Shown: piece after piece, positions 53,876-61,891 of the stretch
Layout: each line of letters starts with the position of its first letter
Position numbering within the stretch: the first letter of the stretch is position 1
Assembly: GCA_036480335.1 (NCBI GenBank)
Contig: JAZGGH010000054.1
Span: 1 to 63,326, forward strand
Direction of reading: 5' to 3'
Source of the DNA: JAZGER01 sp036480335
GTDB lineage: Bacteria > Pseudomonadota > Gammaproteobacteria > DSM-19610
DNA length: 63,326 nucleotides
Program-made: the position numbers and the translations under genes
The notes under the pieces: model-generated
Databases searched by the model: none
Told to the model about the DNA's origin: nothing
Seen by the model: only the letters and a program-made list of their open reading frames with translations

Positions 53876-55264
53876 TCAAGACCGCCGCCAACGAGTCCCC
53901 CCCGCTCCATCTTCAAGCACAATACCCGCCTCAGTCAAAACATCCCGCACCCGGTCAGCTTCAGCCCAGTCTTTTTTCTCCCGTGCATCCAGTCGCGCAT
54001 GAATCAATTGTTCTATCTCGTCATCCGAAAGCGAAGCCGCATTTTCTGCTGATTCCGATTGCAGGTACTCTTCAGGGTCAGCCTGCAAAATACCCAGGCA
54101 CGAACCGAGATAACGCAAGCAACCTGCAAGCTGTCTGAATTCCTCTGGTGAACTCTGACGTGCTCGATTGACGGCTTTTGTCAGATCGAACATAACTGCC
54201 AGTGCTTCCGGGGTATTAAAATCATCATTCATGGCGGCCATGAATGGGTCGGTGTATGTATTTTGTGTCCGGTCTATCTCTACCTCAGCGCCACGCAAAG
54301 CGGTATAAAAACGCTGTAATGCAGCGTGAGCTTTATCCAGATTATCATCTGAATAATTCAGCGGGCTGCGATAATGGCTGGCGAGAATAAAGTAGCGGAT
54401 ATCTTCCGGCTTGTAGCGTGTCAGGATTTCCCGAATGGTGAAGAAATTCCCCAGAGATTTGGACATCTTTTCTTCGTCCACCTGGACAAAACCGTTGTGA
54501 ATCCAGTAATTCACAAATCTCTCACCGGTGGCCGCTTCCGACTGGGCTATCTCGTTTTCATGGTGTGGAAACTGTAAATCCATACCACCACCGTGAATAT
54601 CAAAATGTGGGCCGAGCTGATGCGTCGACATCGCAGAACATTCTATATGCCAGCCCGGCCGACCCTCTCCCCACGGCGACGACCAGCTCGGCTCATCTGA
54701 TTTGGCCATTTTCCACAGCACAAAATCCAGTGGGTCCTGCTTGGCTTTATCCACATCAACGCGGGCACCTGAGCGCAGATCCTCAAGCCGTTTGTGAGAT
54801 AACTGTCCGTAGTTGGCAAATTTGCCGACGGAATAAAACACATCGCCACTACTTCCCTGATAGGCCATTCCTATATCAATAAGCCGTTCGATCATGGCGA
54901 TAATTTTATCCATGGAATCCGTGGCTCTGGGTTCAATGTCGGGCGGCAACACGCCCAGCGCCGCAGCATCCTCATGCATTGCCTGGATAAAACGCTCCGT
55001 CAGCGCCTCAATAGGTTCATTATTCTCATTCGCCCGCGCAATGATCTTGTCATCAATATCCGTGATATTCCGGACATACAAAAGTTTATAGCCCAATTGC
55101 CTGAAATGCCGCGCAATCACGTCAAAAACCACCAGCACGCGTGCATGCCCCAGGTGGCAATAGTCATAAACCGTCATGCCACAGACATACATCCTGACCT
55201 GCCCTTCCTGAATGGGTTTAAAGTTCTCTTTTTGACGCGACATGCTATTGAACAACCTGAGCAC
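53876..55264 (-). CDS. cysS: Cysteinyl-tRNA synthetase
   Basis: Charges tRNA-Cys in the cytoplasm. The 462-residue class I synthetase has CHLGHAR (HIGH), KMSKSLGNF (KMSKS), and zinc ligands in VCGMTVYD, IECSAMS and PHHENE. The start is GTG at 55264, giving MLRLFNSMSRQKENF as in relatives; an internal ATG 21 bases later would cut conserved residues. It is divergent from the cyclophilin gene, with 55265-55435 between. Confidence 0.95.
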   Translation of the reverse strand: MLRLFNSMSRQKENFKPIQEGQVRMYVCGMTVYDYCHLGHARVLVVFDVIARHFRQLGYKLLYVRNITDIDDKIIARANENNEPIEALTERFIQAMHEDAAALGVLPPDIEPRATDSMDKIIAMIERLIDIGMAYQGSSGDVFYSVGKFANYGQLSHKRLEDLRSGARVDVDKAKQDPLDFVLWKMAKSDEPSWSSPWGEGRPGWHIECSAMSTHQLGPHFDIHGGGMDLQFPHHENEIAQSEAATGERFVNYWIHNGFVQVDEEKMSKSLGNFFTIREILTRYKPEDIRYFILASHYRSPLNYSDDNLDKAHAALQRFYTALRGAEVEIDRTQNTYTDPFMAAMNDDFNTPEALAVMFDLTKAVNRARQSSPEEFRQLAGCLRYLGSCLGILQADPEEYLQSESAENAASLSDDEIEQLIHARLDAREKKDWAEADRVRDVLTEAGIVLEDGAGGTRWRRS

Positions 55265-55435
55265 AGTTTTTCTCCCCTTTGCGGGTATTCGGCTTATATT
55301 AAAATGCGCAGCTTAACAAACTTCACCCAATATTTTGCATAATTGGGGCCAGAGTAAAATTATACGGTTAGTATGTCGGCGCCTGACGCTGTATCATACG
55401 CGGTCAGATTTATTGACTTGAAGGAATTATTGTCT

Positions 55436-56038
55436 ATGAACCGATTAACTGCTCTGCTACTCAGCATCACGATGTGTCTGATACTTCCATTGTCAGTCTC
55501 AGCGGGTGCACAGTCTGACTCAGGAGAAAAAACCGTGAACATTTTGATGCAAACCAGCAAAGGTGATATTGAACTGGAGCTATACCCCGAAAAAGCCCCC
55601 CTGACGGTTGCCAATTTTGTCGAATACACCAAAGACGGCCATTTTGACGACACTATTTTTCACCGGGTAATTCCAGGCTTCATGGTTCAGGGTGGTGGAT
55701 TCACTGCGGATATGCAACAAAAAGAAACCCGTGACACCATCAAAATTGAAGCCGACAACGGGCTGAAAAACGACCTTGGCACTGTTGCTATGGCCAGAAC
55801 ATCCGATCCGAATTCCGCTACGGCGCAGTTTTTTATCAATATTAAAGACAATGATTTTCTGAATTACAGCGCTCCCTCTACACAAGGCTGGGGTTACTGC
55901 GTATTCGGTAAAATCACAAAAGGTCTGGATATCGTCCAGCTTATCGAAAAGGTTGATACCACCACTAAAAACGGGCATCAAAATGTGCCTGTCGAAGCGG
56001 TAGTGATCCGCAAAGTAAGCATTGTCGAAGACAAGTAA
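55436..56038 (+). CDS. ppiA: Periplasmic cyclophilin-type peptidyl-prolyl isomerase
   Basis: Speeds cis-trans isomerisation of X-Pro bonds during periplasmic folding. The 200-residue protein starts at ATG 55436 (AAGGAA ten bases upstream) with a signal (LLLSITMCLILPLSVSAGA) and has the cyclophilin core FHRVIPGFMVQGGGF, the DPNSATAQFFIN block and WGYCVFGKI. The signal favours the periplasmic (PpiA) form over cytoplasmic PpiB. lpxH follows after 44 bp, a normal neighbour of cysS/ppi. Confidence 0.9.
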   Translation: MNRLTALLLSITMCLILPLSVSAGAQSDSGEKTVNILMQTSKGDIELELYPEKAPLTVANFVEYTKDGHFDDTIFHRVIPGFMVQGGGFTADMQQKETRDTIKIEADNGLKNDLGTVAMARTSDPNSATAQFFINIKDNDFLNYSAPSTQGWGYCVFGKITKGLDIVQLIEKVDTTTKNGHQNVPVEAVVIRKVSIVEDK

Positions 56039-56082
56039 CACCCGGTGTAATGTTGCAATTGCGAGCCTGTTTGAGGCTCGCA

Positions 56083-56808
56083 ATGCCTGACTTGCACACC
56101 CTGTTTATTGCTGATCTGCATCTGGATCCAGCGCACCCTGCCTCACTCAACAGATTCCATCAGCTACTCAATAGCAACCCCAGGCATCTTGATGCCCTGT
56201 ATATTCTTGGCGACCTGTTTGAATTCTGGATTGGTGATGATGCGCTAACCTCGGAACTGTCCCCAACCCTTCCTCTGATCAAACAATTCACACAAAATAT
56301 TGCACCCATATTCCTGATACACGGTAATCGGGATTTTCTGCTTGGCGAAGATTTTGCCACCAAAACCGGAATTCGCTACCTGCCAGAAGAACACATAATT
56401 GATCTCTATGGTCAGAAAGCACTCCTGATGCATGGCGATACCCTGTGTACGGATGATAACGATTATCAGGCGTTTCGATGCAAAGTCAGGAACCCGGAAT
56501 GGCAGACGGGCTTTCTTGCTCTTAGCATTGCCGATCGACAACATATGGCAAATGAGGCAAGAACGGTCAGCAAACAATTAAACCGTGAGAAACCGGCTGA
56601 CATCCTGGATGTGAATCAGCAGGCCACAATCAGAACAATGGAAAAACACCACAGCTGTTTATTAATTCATGGCCATACCCACCGTCCAGCCGTTCATCAA
56701 ATGAGCATTCATGGCAAACCTGGCAGGCGCTTTGTTCTCGGTGCATGGCATGCTACAGCTACGATAGTGAAGGCCAGCAAGAACAAAATAATATTGCTGG
56801 ATATCTAA
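56083..56808 (+). CDS. lpxH: UDP-2,3-diacylglucosamine diphosphatase
   Basis: LpxH hydrolyses UDP-2,3-diacylglucosamine to lipid X in lipid A synthesis at the inner membrane face. The 241-residue metallophosphoesterase has its metal ligands in FIADLHLDP, LGDLFEFWIGDD, HGNRDF, MHGDTLC and IHGHTHRP. The start at ATG 56083 has GAGG upstream and gives the usual length; an earlier in-frame ATG at 56050 adds 11 unrelated residues. Confidence 0.94.
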   Translation: MPDLHTLFIADLHLDPAHPASLNRFHQLLNSNPRHLDALYILGDLFEFWIGDDALTSELSPTLPLIKQFTQNIAPIFLIHGNRDFLLGEDFATKTGIRYLPEEHIIDLYGQKALLMHGDTLCTDDNDYQAFRCKVRNPEWQTGFLALSIADRQHMANEARTVSKQLNREKPADILDVNQQATIRTMEKHHSCLLIHGHTHRPAVHQMSIHGKPGRRFVLGAWHATATIVKASKNKIILLDI

Positions 56809-56852
56809 CTGGGTATTGCACCTAAATTCGGGTTAGAGAACCACAACCGCTA

Positions 56853-57542
56853 TTATTCACCCGGACTATAGCGCTGATAATTTTCTGGCGTTTTGAACAA
56901 CTCGGCCGCCACATTTTCTATAGCATAATCGAGCAGCTGCTTACTACCCCCCTCTTCATTCCATTCCAGTACCGGCAAGCCTTTAGACAGGTAATTCCCG
57001 GCTGCATACACCGCTCTGGCAAGAAAGCAGGAAGAGATCATATCAGCCGGTGTATTTTCAAGACTTCTGACTTGCTGTGCTGCCAATACCCTGGCAAACT
57101 CCTGAAAAGCATTGGCTGACTGGGTATAGAAATCGGCAACAATCATGGCAGAAAAACAGGGTTTTCCATCCACTTGCAAGCGATATTCCCGAGACGACTT
57201 GCCATCAATTTTCGGCGTATCGCTGCTCGCATTGGTCAGACTTTCCTTGATATCAAATGTCGTTGGCCGGTCAATCGGCTGCTTGTCGCCTTTCAGGACC
57301 AGAATGGTTTCTGTATCCGGTACCACGTTATAAATAATCCTTGCCTTACGATCAAACAGGATAAATCCATCCTGGTCATTGCCAGCATCTGAACGCATAT
57401 AATCTTGTGTAATAATGTAACGCGTTTTATATGCTTCGAGGCCCTTCTCTTTCTCAACATACCACAACACCGCCGCAGACTCGGTGGCAGAAAACACCTG
57501 CAACGGCACCGACAACAAACAAAGCAACAACAATCTGATCAT
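56853..57542 (-). CDS. Secreted protein of unknown function
   Basis: The 229-residue product has a clean signal peptide (MIRLLLLCLLSVPLQVFS) and no membrane segments. Features include YIITQDYMRSDAGNDQDGFI then LFDRKARIIYNV, resembling lipoprotein-like beta-sheet domains, and two cysteines (GKPCFSA, ISSCFLAR) that may pair. I do not recognise a family. Its start overlaps the stop of the DUF455 gene by four bases (57539-57542), so the two are translationally coupled. Confidence 0.65.
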   Translation of the reverse strand: MIRLLLLCLLSVPLQVFSATESAAVLWYVEKEKGLEAYKTRYIITQDYMRSDAGNDQDGFILFDRKARIIYNVVPDTETILVLKGDKQPIDRPTTFDIKESLTNASSDTPKIDGKSSREYRLQVDGKPCFSAMIVADFYTQSANAFQEFARVLAAQQVRSLENTPADMISSCFLARAVYAAGNYLSKGLPVLEWNEEGGSKQLLDYAIENVAAELFKTPENYQRYSPGE

Positions 57543-58357
57543 CCTGGCCCTTTCCTACTCATTTCTTCAAGCATGACAAGCTCGTTCATCGAAAAACCGG
57601 CCTGCTGACGCGCCTCCCGTTCAAACGGCCCCTTCATCCGACCCTGCATATATTCCTGCAACAATTCGCGAAACGTCAACTCGGAATCGAGCCCGCGCTG
57701 CTCACAAACAAAACGAAACCAGCGACTGCCAATCTCAACATGGCCTATTTCATCGCGGAAAATGATGGCCAATATTTTTACGCTGGCGTCATCACCCTGT
57801 TTGCGCAAACGCTCAATCATGGAAGGTGTAACATCCAGCCCCCTGGCCTCCAGCACACGCGGTACCAACGCCATGCGTACCAGCACATCATGTGCCGTTT
57901 TACAGGCCATTTCCCAAAGCCCATTATGCGCGTCAAAATCGCCATACGTATAACCCATATCCACTAAACGTTGCTGCAACAAACTGAAATGATACGCTTC
58001 TTCGCTGGCTACCCGTGCCCAATCCTGATAATACTCTTCAGGCATACCGCGAAATTGATACAATGCATCACAGGCAAGATTTACCGCGTTAAATTCAATA
58101 TGTGCAATCGCATGCAATAATGCGGCCCGACCTTCCGGAGTACCCAGTTTTCGGTGCGCCAATGTTCGCGGAGAAACCAGTTGTGGCTTTTCGGGCCGAC
58201 CCGGTGAATCGATTGATTCGCTCTCATCCTGTGTATCAAAAGATAGCAGGCCTGCCTGCCAGTCCCTGTAGAGAGCCGTCGCCAACTGACATTTTTCATC
58301 CGGGCTACATGCATCAATGCAATTTTTTGCTGCGGCAAAAACCGTTGCAGTTTTCAT
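57539..58357 (-). CDS. DUF455 ferritin-like protein
   Basis: The 272-residue helical protein carries the ferritin-like four-helix pattern with paired acidic and His residues: HIEFNAVNLACDAL, SEEAYHFSLLQQRL and FRDEIGHVEIGSRWF, which suggest a di-metal centre. It also has the family's MALVPRVLEARGLDVTPSMI. DUF455 proteins have no firmly established reaction. It lies 15 bp downstream of fur, hinting at an iron link, and overlaps the next gene. Confidence 0.82.
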   Translation of the reverse strand: MKTATVFAAAKNCIDACSPDEKCQLATALYRDWQAGLLSFDTQDESESIDSPGRPEKPQLVSPRTLAHRKLGTPEGRAALLHAIAHIEFNAVNLACDALYQFRGMPEEYYQDWARVASEEAYHFSLLQQRLVDMGYTYGDFDAHNGLWEMACKTAHDVLVRMALVPRVLEARGLDVTPSMIERLRKQGDDASVKILAIIFRDEIGHVEIGSRWFRFVCEQRGLDSELTFRELLQEYMQGRMKGPFEREARQQAGFSMNELVMLEEMSRKGPG

Positions 58358-58372
58358 AAATAAACCAGAGAC

Positions 58373-58795
58373 CTAACTTTTATGCGGACAATTCTTATCC
58401 AGGCAATCTCCATAAAGCGTCAGCGAATGATCACGAATAGAAAAACCTGCTTTTTTGGCAACCTTCTTCTGGCATTCTTCAATGATTTCATCAAAAAACT
58501 CGGTAATATTCCCGCACTGATTGCAAACAATATGATCGTGGTGCGTATCATCGCTCAATTCAAAAACAGAATGCCCGCTTTCAAAATGATGCCGCGTCAC
58601 CAAACCCGCTGCTTCAAATTGAGTCAGCACCCTATACACGGTCGCCAGACCAATATCCTCATTCGCCATCAGTAACATTTTATAAACATCTTCTGCACTG
58701 AAATGCCGTTGCTCACTGGTTTCCAGAATCTCAATGATCTTTAACCGTGGCAGTGTGGCCTTCAAACCGTGTTTACGTAAATCATTTGATTCCAT
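58373..58795 (-). CDS. fur: Ferric uptake regulator
   Basis: Fur represses iron-acquisition genes when loaded with ferrous iron. The 140-residue protein starts at ATG 58795 (MESNDLRKHGLKATLPRLKI). It has the winged helix (IGLATVYRVLTQFEAAGLV), the metal sites HHFESGH and DDTHHDHIVC, the CNQCG zinc pair and the second Cys pair CLDKNC. It is divergent from bamE across 68 bp, the standard arrangement. Confidence 0.95.
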   Translation of the reverse strand: MESNDLRKHGLKATLPRLKIIEILETSEQRHFSAEDVYKMLLMANEDIGLATVYRVLTQFEAAGLVTRHHFESGHSVFELSDDTHHDHIVCNQCGNITEFFDEIIEECQKKVAKKAGFSIRDHSLTLYGDCLDKNCPHKS

Positions 58796-58827
58796 GCAAA
58801 TTTTCCTCAAGACATTCGACAGTACAG

Positions 58828-58833
58828 TATAAT
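58828..58833 (+). promoter_or_regulatory. Candidate -10 box for bamE
   Basis: TATAAT lies 30 bp before the bamE start in the fur-bamE intergenic region. No convincing -35 element was found at the right distance, so this is a weak call. Confidence 0.3.
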
Positions 58834-58863
58834 TTTCTGCTGTCATGCGATAGTATTCAACTT

Positions 58864-59388
58864 ATGTTAAAGCTTCTCATTCCTGTCACCCTGTTTGCAA
58901 GTATTTTACTGAGTGCCTGCGCCAGCGACCCCGTAGCTACCCGTTTACCCTGGGTCTACCGGCTGGATGTACAACAGGGCAACACTATCTCCACTGAAGA
59001 AATCGACCAACTTAAAATTGGCATGGATAAAAGGCAGGTGCTTTACCTGCTGGGAACACCTATTATGGTTGACCCTTTTCATGCAAAGCGCTGGGACTAT
59101 ATTTTTTTACTGGAACCGGGCAAAAATTCTGAAAAAAGCCTGCAACACCACGCCACTCTAAGCTTTGAAGATGACAAACTGTCAGCCATTGGCACCAACC
59201 TGCCCCATTCTGACAGCGACAGCAGTACAGATGCAAGCAAGCATGTTAATGTGGTTGTCCCGCGCCAACAACGCAATGACGACGGTATCCTGACCCGCCT
59301 GTGGCATAGCATTACCGGCTACGACAACAATGAAAATCCCGCACATCCCGTTGCTACTCAGAAACCTGAGGAGCAATTTCAGTTTTAA
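58864..59388 (+). CDS. bamE: Outer-membrane protein assembly factor BamE
   Basis: BamE is a lipoprotein of the BAM complex that inserts beta-barrels in the outer membrane. The 174-residue protein from ATG 58864 has lipobox LLSAC, then the SmpA/OmlA domain (LDVQQGNTISTEEIDQLKIG, then MDKRQVLYLLGTP and WDYIFLLEPG). The C-terminal tail (~110-174) is longer and low-complexity. The 3' end overlaps the convergent rnfH gene by four bases. Confidence 0.93.
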   Translation: MLKLLIPVTLFASILLSACASDPVATRLPWVYRLDVQQGNTISTEEIDQLKIGMDKRQVLYLLGTPIMVDPFHAKRWDYIFLLEPGKNSEKSLQHHATLSFEDDKLSAIGTNLPHSDSDSSTDASKHVNVVVPRQQRNDDGILTRLWHSITGYDNNENPAHPVATQKPEEQFQF

Positions 59389-59729
59389 CGCTCTGAAGCC
59401 ACTTTATCTGCAGCAGCTTCGCCACCGCCTTTTTTCATCACTTTACCCTGGGCAGCCCGTTGTTTACGCACTTCTTTCGGATCGGCAATCAGTGGCCGGT
59501 ATATTTCAATGCGGTCACCTTCGCGTAGTGCCTGCGCCGGCTTTTTTAACTTGCCAAAAAGACCGACCTGCTGTGTGGCAAGATCGATCTCCGGGTAGGT
59601 ATCCAATATACCCGACAGCCGAATACCTTCCTCAATCGTCGTACCTTGCGGCACTCTGACGTCAACAATGGTCTGCTTCTCCGGCAGCGCATAAGCCACT
59701 TCAATGCGTATATCCTTACCGTTTACCAT
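59385..59729 (-). CDS. rnfH: RnfH-family ubiquitin-like protein
   Basis: The 114-residue protein has the small beta-grasp fold of RnfH (IRIEVAYALPEKQTIVDVRV; VGLFGKLKKPAQALREGDRI; EIYRPLIADPKEVRKQRA). Its function is unclear; the name comes from association with Rnf genes. It overlaps ratA by 14 bases. A C-terminal Lys/Gly/Ala-rich tail is longer than usual. Confidence 0.88.
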   Translation of the reverse strand: MVNGKDIRIEVAYALPEKQTIVDVRVPQGTTIEEGIRLSGILDTYPEIDLATQQVGLFGKLKKPAQALREGDRIEIYRPLIADPKEVRKQRAAQGKVMKKGGGEAAADKVASER

Positions 59730-60153
59730 ATACTTCTACCGCCCGTTTATGAAAAGAATCCACCAACGAATTGGCGATCTGGCTAAACACTGGCCCAATG
59801 ACTCTGTCCAGTATTCTATTGGAAAACTCAAATTCCATATCCAGTGACACCTTACAACCTTCATCACCCAGTGGATCAAAACGCCAGAAACCACCGAGCC
59901 GCTTGAACGGCCCTTCAATCAGCTTCATTTCAATCATTTTGCCTGGTTGAATACGATTACTGGTTGTGAAAGTTTTTTCCACACCACTTTTAGAGAGTGT
60001 AATTGCCGCTTTCACCTCCTCATTATCACGCGACAGCACTTTTGTTCTCTTGCACCAGGGCAAAAACTCCGGGTAAATCTCGATAGCGTTCACCAATTCA
60101 AACATCTCCGTCGGCGAATAGGGTATCAGGACTGATTTATTAATTGTTGTCAT
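59716..60153 (-). CDS. ratA: RatA/Coq10-like START-domain protein
   Basis: The 145-residue protein is a polyketide-cyclase/START fold (VLIPYSPTEMFELVNAIEIY; FLPWCKRTKVL; FKRLGGFWRFDP). In E. coli RatA was described as blocking ribosome subunit joining; eukaryotic relatives (Coq10) bind ubiquinone, and that role is likely for the bacterial protein too. It overlaps rnfH. The gene usually next to it, smpB, is absent here and a symporter takes that place. Confidence 0.88.
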   Translation of the reverse strand: MTTINKSVLIPYSPTEMFELVNAIEIYPEFLPWCKRTKVLSRDNEEVKAAITLSKSGVEKTFTTSNRIQPGKMIEMKLIEGPFKRLGGFWRFDPLGDEGCKVSLDMEFEFSNRILDRVIGPVFSQIANSLVDSFHKRAVEVYGKR

Positions 60154-60178
60154 AATTCAGAAGTTCTTCAGATACTGT

Positions 60179-61714
60179 TCAAGAACGCCGGACTTCAGCA
60201 TCCAGCTCGCCACTGCGTAGTTTAATCAGGTAAGTATTGAGTTGTTCCCTGACATTTCCATGCAGAAAATACAGGGCAATAAAATTTGGAAACGCCATCG
60301 ATAGCAACATAAGATCGCTGAAATCAAGAATATTACTGGCGCTGGTCATCGATCCAACCACCACAAATAACACAAACAGAATGCGGTAGATCATTGAGGA
60401 TTTTTCACCAAACAGGAAGGTCCAGCAACGTTCACCATAATACGACCAGGAAATCATCGTACTGTAGGCGAATAGCACCACCGATACCGACAGAATGATA
60501 GGAAACCAGGAGATGACCGTACCAAAGGCTGCTGCCGTTAATGCTGCACCCTGATTCGCAGCAATCAACTCTGCATGTTCCGGTGCATTATAAACCCCGG
60601 TCAGAATAATCACTAGCGCCGTCATGGTGCAGATAATCACCGTATCGATAAACGGTTCATACAATGCCACCATTCCCTGGCGAACTGGATATGGTGTTTT
60701 TGCGGCAGAATGTGCAATAGCCGCAGAACCCAGGCCGGCCTCACTGGAAAAAGCAGCACGCTTGAAACCCTGCACAATGGTACCAATCAAACCGCCTATA
60801 CCCGCCTCGAAGGAAAACGCTTCTTTCACAATCAGACCCATGGCATCGGGCAATTGACCGATATGCTGAATAATCACCCACAATGCCGCTGTCAGGTAGA
60901 TAAACACCATAAAGGGCACAATCGCCTCAGCCGTATGCGCAATGCGGCGGATACCGCCGATAATCACTACACCGACGGCAAATGCCATAATCACACCAAA
61001 CGCCCAGGGATTATCAGCAAAGAAAGGCACTTCACCCTGTACCGCCGCCATCGCCTGACTCACCTGAAAAGCATTGCCACCCCCCAGCGAAGCACCGATA
61101 GTCAGCAAGGCAAACAGCATGGCCAGTAACATTCCTGCCCGCGCCCAGCCTTTTTCAGCAAGCCCTCGCGAAAGATATTCCATTGCACCGCCCATCACAT
61201 GCCCATCAGAACGCACTTCACGGTAGGTTTGTGCCAACGTTACTTCGGTAAATTTGGAGGTCATACCTAAAAAGCCTGCCACAATCATCCAGAAAGTCGC
61301 ACCCGGCCCACCCACACTGATTGCAATCGCCACCCCAGCGATATTGCCTAACCCCACTGTTGCTGACAGGGCCGTAGTCAATGCCTGAAACGGCGTCACT
61401 TCACCCGCATCACCCGGTTGACTGTACTTGCCACGGATAACCTGCAGCGCATGACCCATGACTTTGAGATTGATAAATCCCATACGCACCGTCAGAAATA
61501 CCGCACCAATTATCAGCCAGCCAACAATAAAAGGCATTTCTCCAGCCCCTGGCATCACATCAAAAAACAACACCGATGCCATATAGCCGTTGAGGACACC
61601 AAACCAGGCATCGATTTGACCATTGGTTCCGCCTTCTGCCGCAAACACAGATGTGCTCGCAAACAGTAACCCCAGCCCAGACAATACCCAAACGGAAATG
61701 CTTCTACTTTTCAT
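60179..61714 (-). CDS. Sodium/alanine symporter (AGCS family)
   Basis: Imports alanine or glycine with sodium. The 511-residue protein begins at ATG 61714 with an unusual signal-like N-terminus (VWVLSGLGLLFASTSVFAAE), then about ten helices with the AGCS signatures LSATVGLGNIAGVAIAISVG and GFKRAAFSSEAGLGSAAIAH, and the WSYYGERCW block. Starts at 61735 (GTG) add seven residues without a ribosome site. The downstream gene on the same strand is ratA, 25 bp away. Confidence 0.9.
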   Translation of the reverse strand: MKSRSISVWVLSGLGLLFASTSVFAAEGGTNGQIDAWFGVLNGYMASVLFFDVMPGAGEMPFIVGWLIIGAVFLTVRMGFINLKVMGHALQVIRGKYSQPGDAGEVTPFQALTTALSATVGLGNIAGVAIAISVGGPGATFWMIVAGFLGMTSKFTEVTLAQTYREVRSDGHVMGGAMEYLSRGLAEKGWARAGMLLAMLFALLTIGASLGGGNAFQVSQAMAAVQGEVPFFADNPWAFGVIMAFAVGVVIIGGIRRIAHTAEAIVPFMVFIYLTAALWVIIQHIGQLPDAMGLIVKEAFSFEAGIGGLIGTIVQGFKRAAFSSEAGLGSAAIAHSAAKTPYPVRQGMVALYEPFIDTVIICTMTALVIILTGVYNAPEHAELIAANQGAALTAAAFGTVISWFPIILSVSVVLFAYSTMISWSYYGERCWTFLFGEKSSMIYRILFVLFVVVGSMTSASNILDFSDLMLLSMAFPNFIALYFLHGNVREQLNTYLIKLRSGELDAEVRRS

Positions 61715-61891
61715 ACCTGACCATCTTTTACCCACCTTTTATTAGCTTAGCGCGATTTCTAACAGAACTTTCCATAGCATACAAGGCGCAATATCTGAAG
61801 GCCTCACTTTCCAGTCGTATTTTTGATATAATCCAGAACACGCCAGAACCGATATGGATCAGTAAACCATCAAATTTCACGGATGACTATT

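Noticed and set aside
59385..60153. Toxin-antitoxin pair (RatA-RatB)
   Set aside because: The proteins are the conserved START-domain and RnfH families found in housekeeping context; ubiquinone-related function is the better explanation.
60624..61669. Plus-strand open frames inside the symporter gene
   Set aside because: They lie antisense to a well-supported gene, lack ribosome sites and show no family features.
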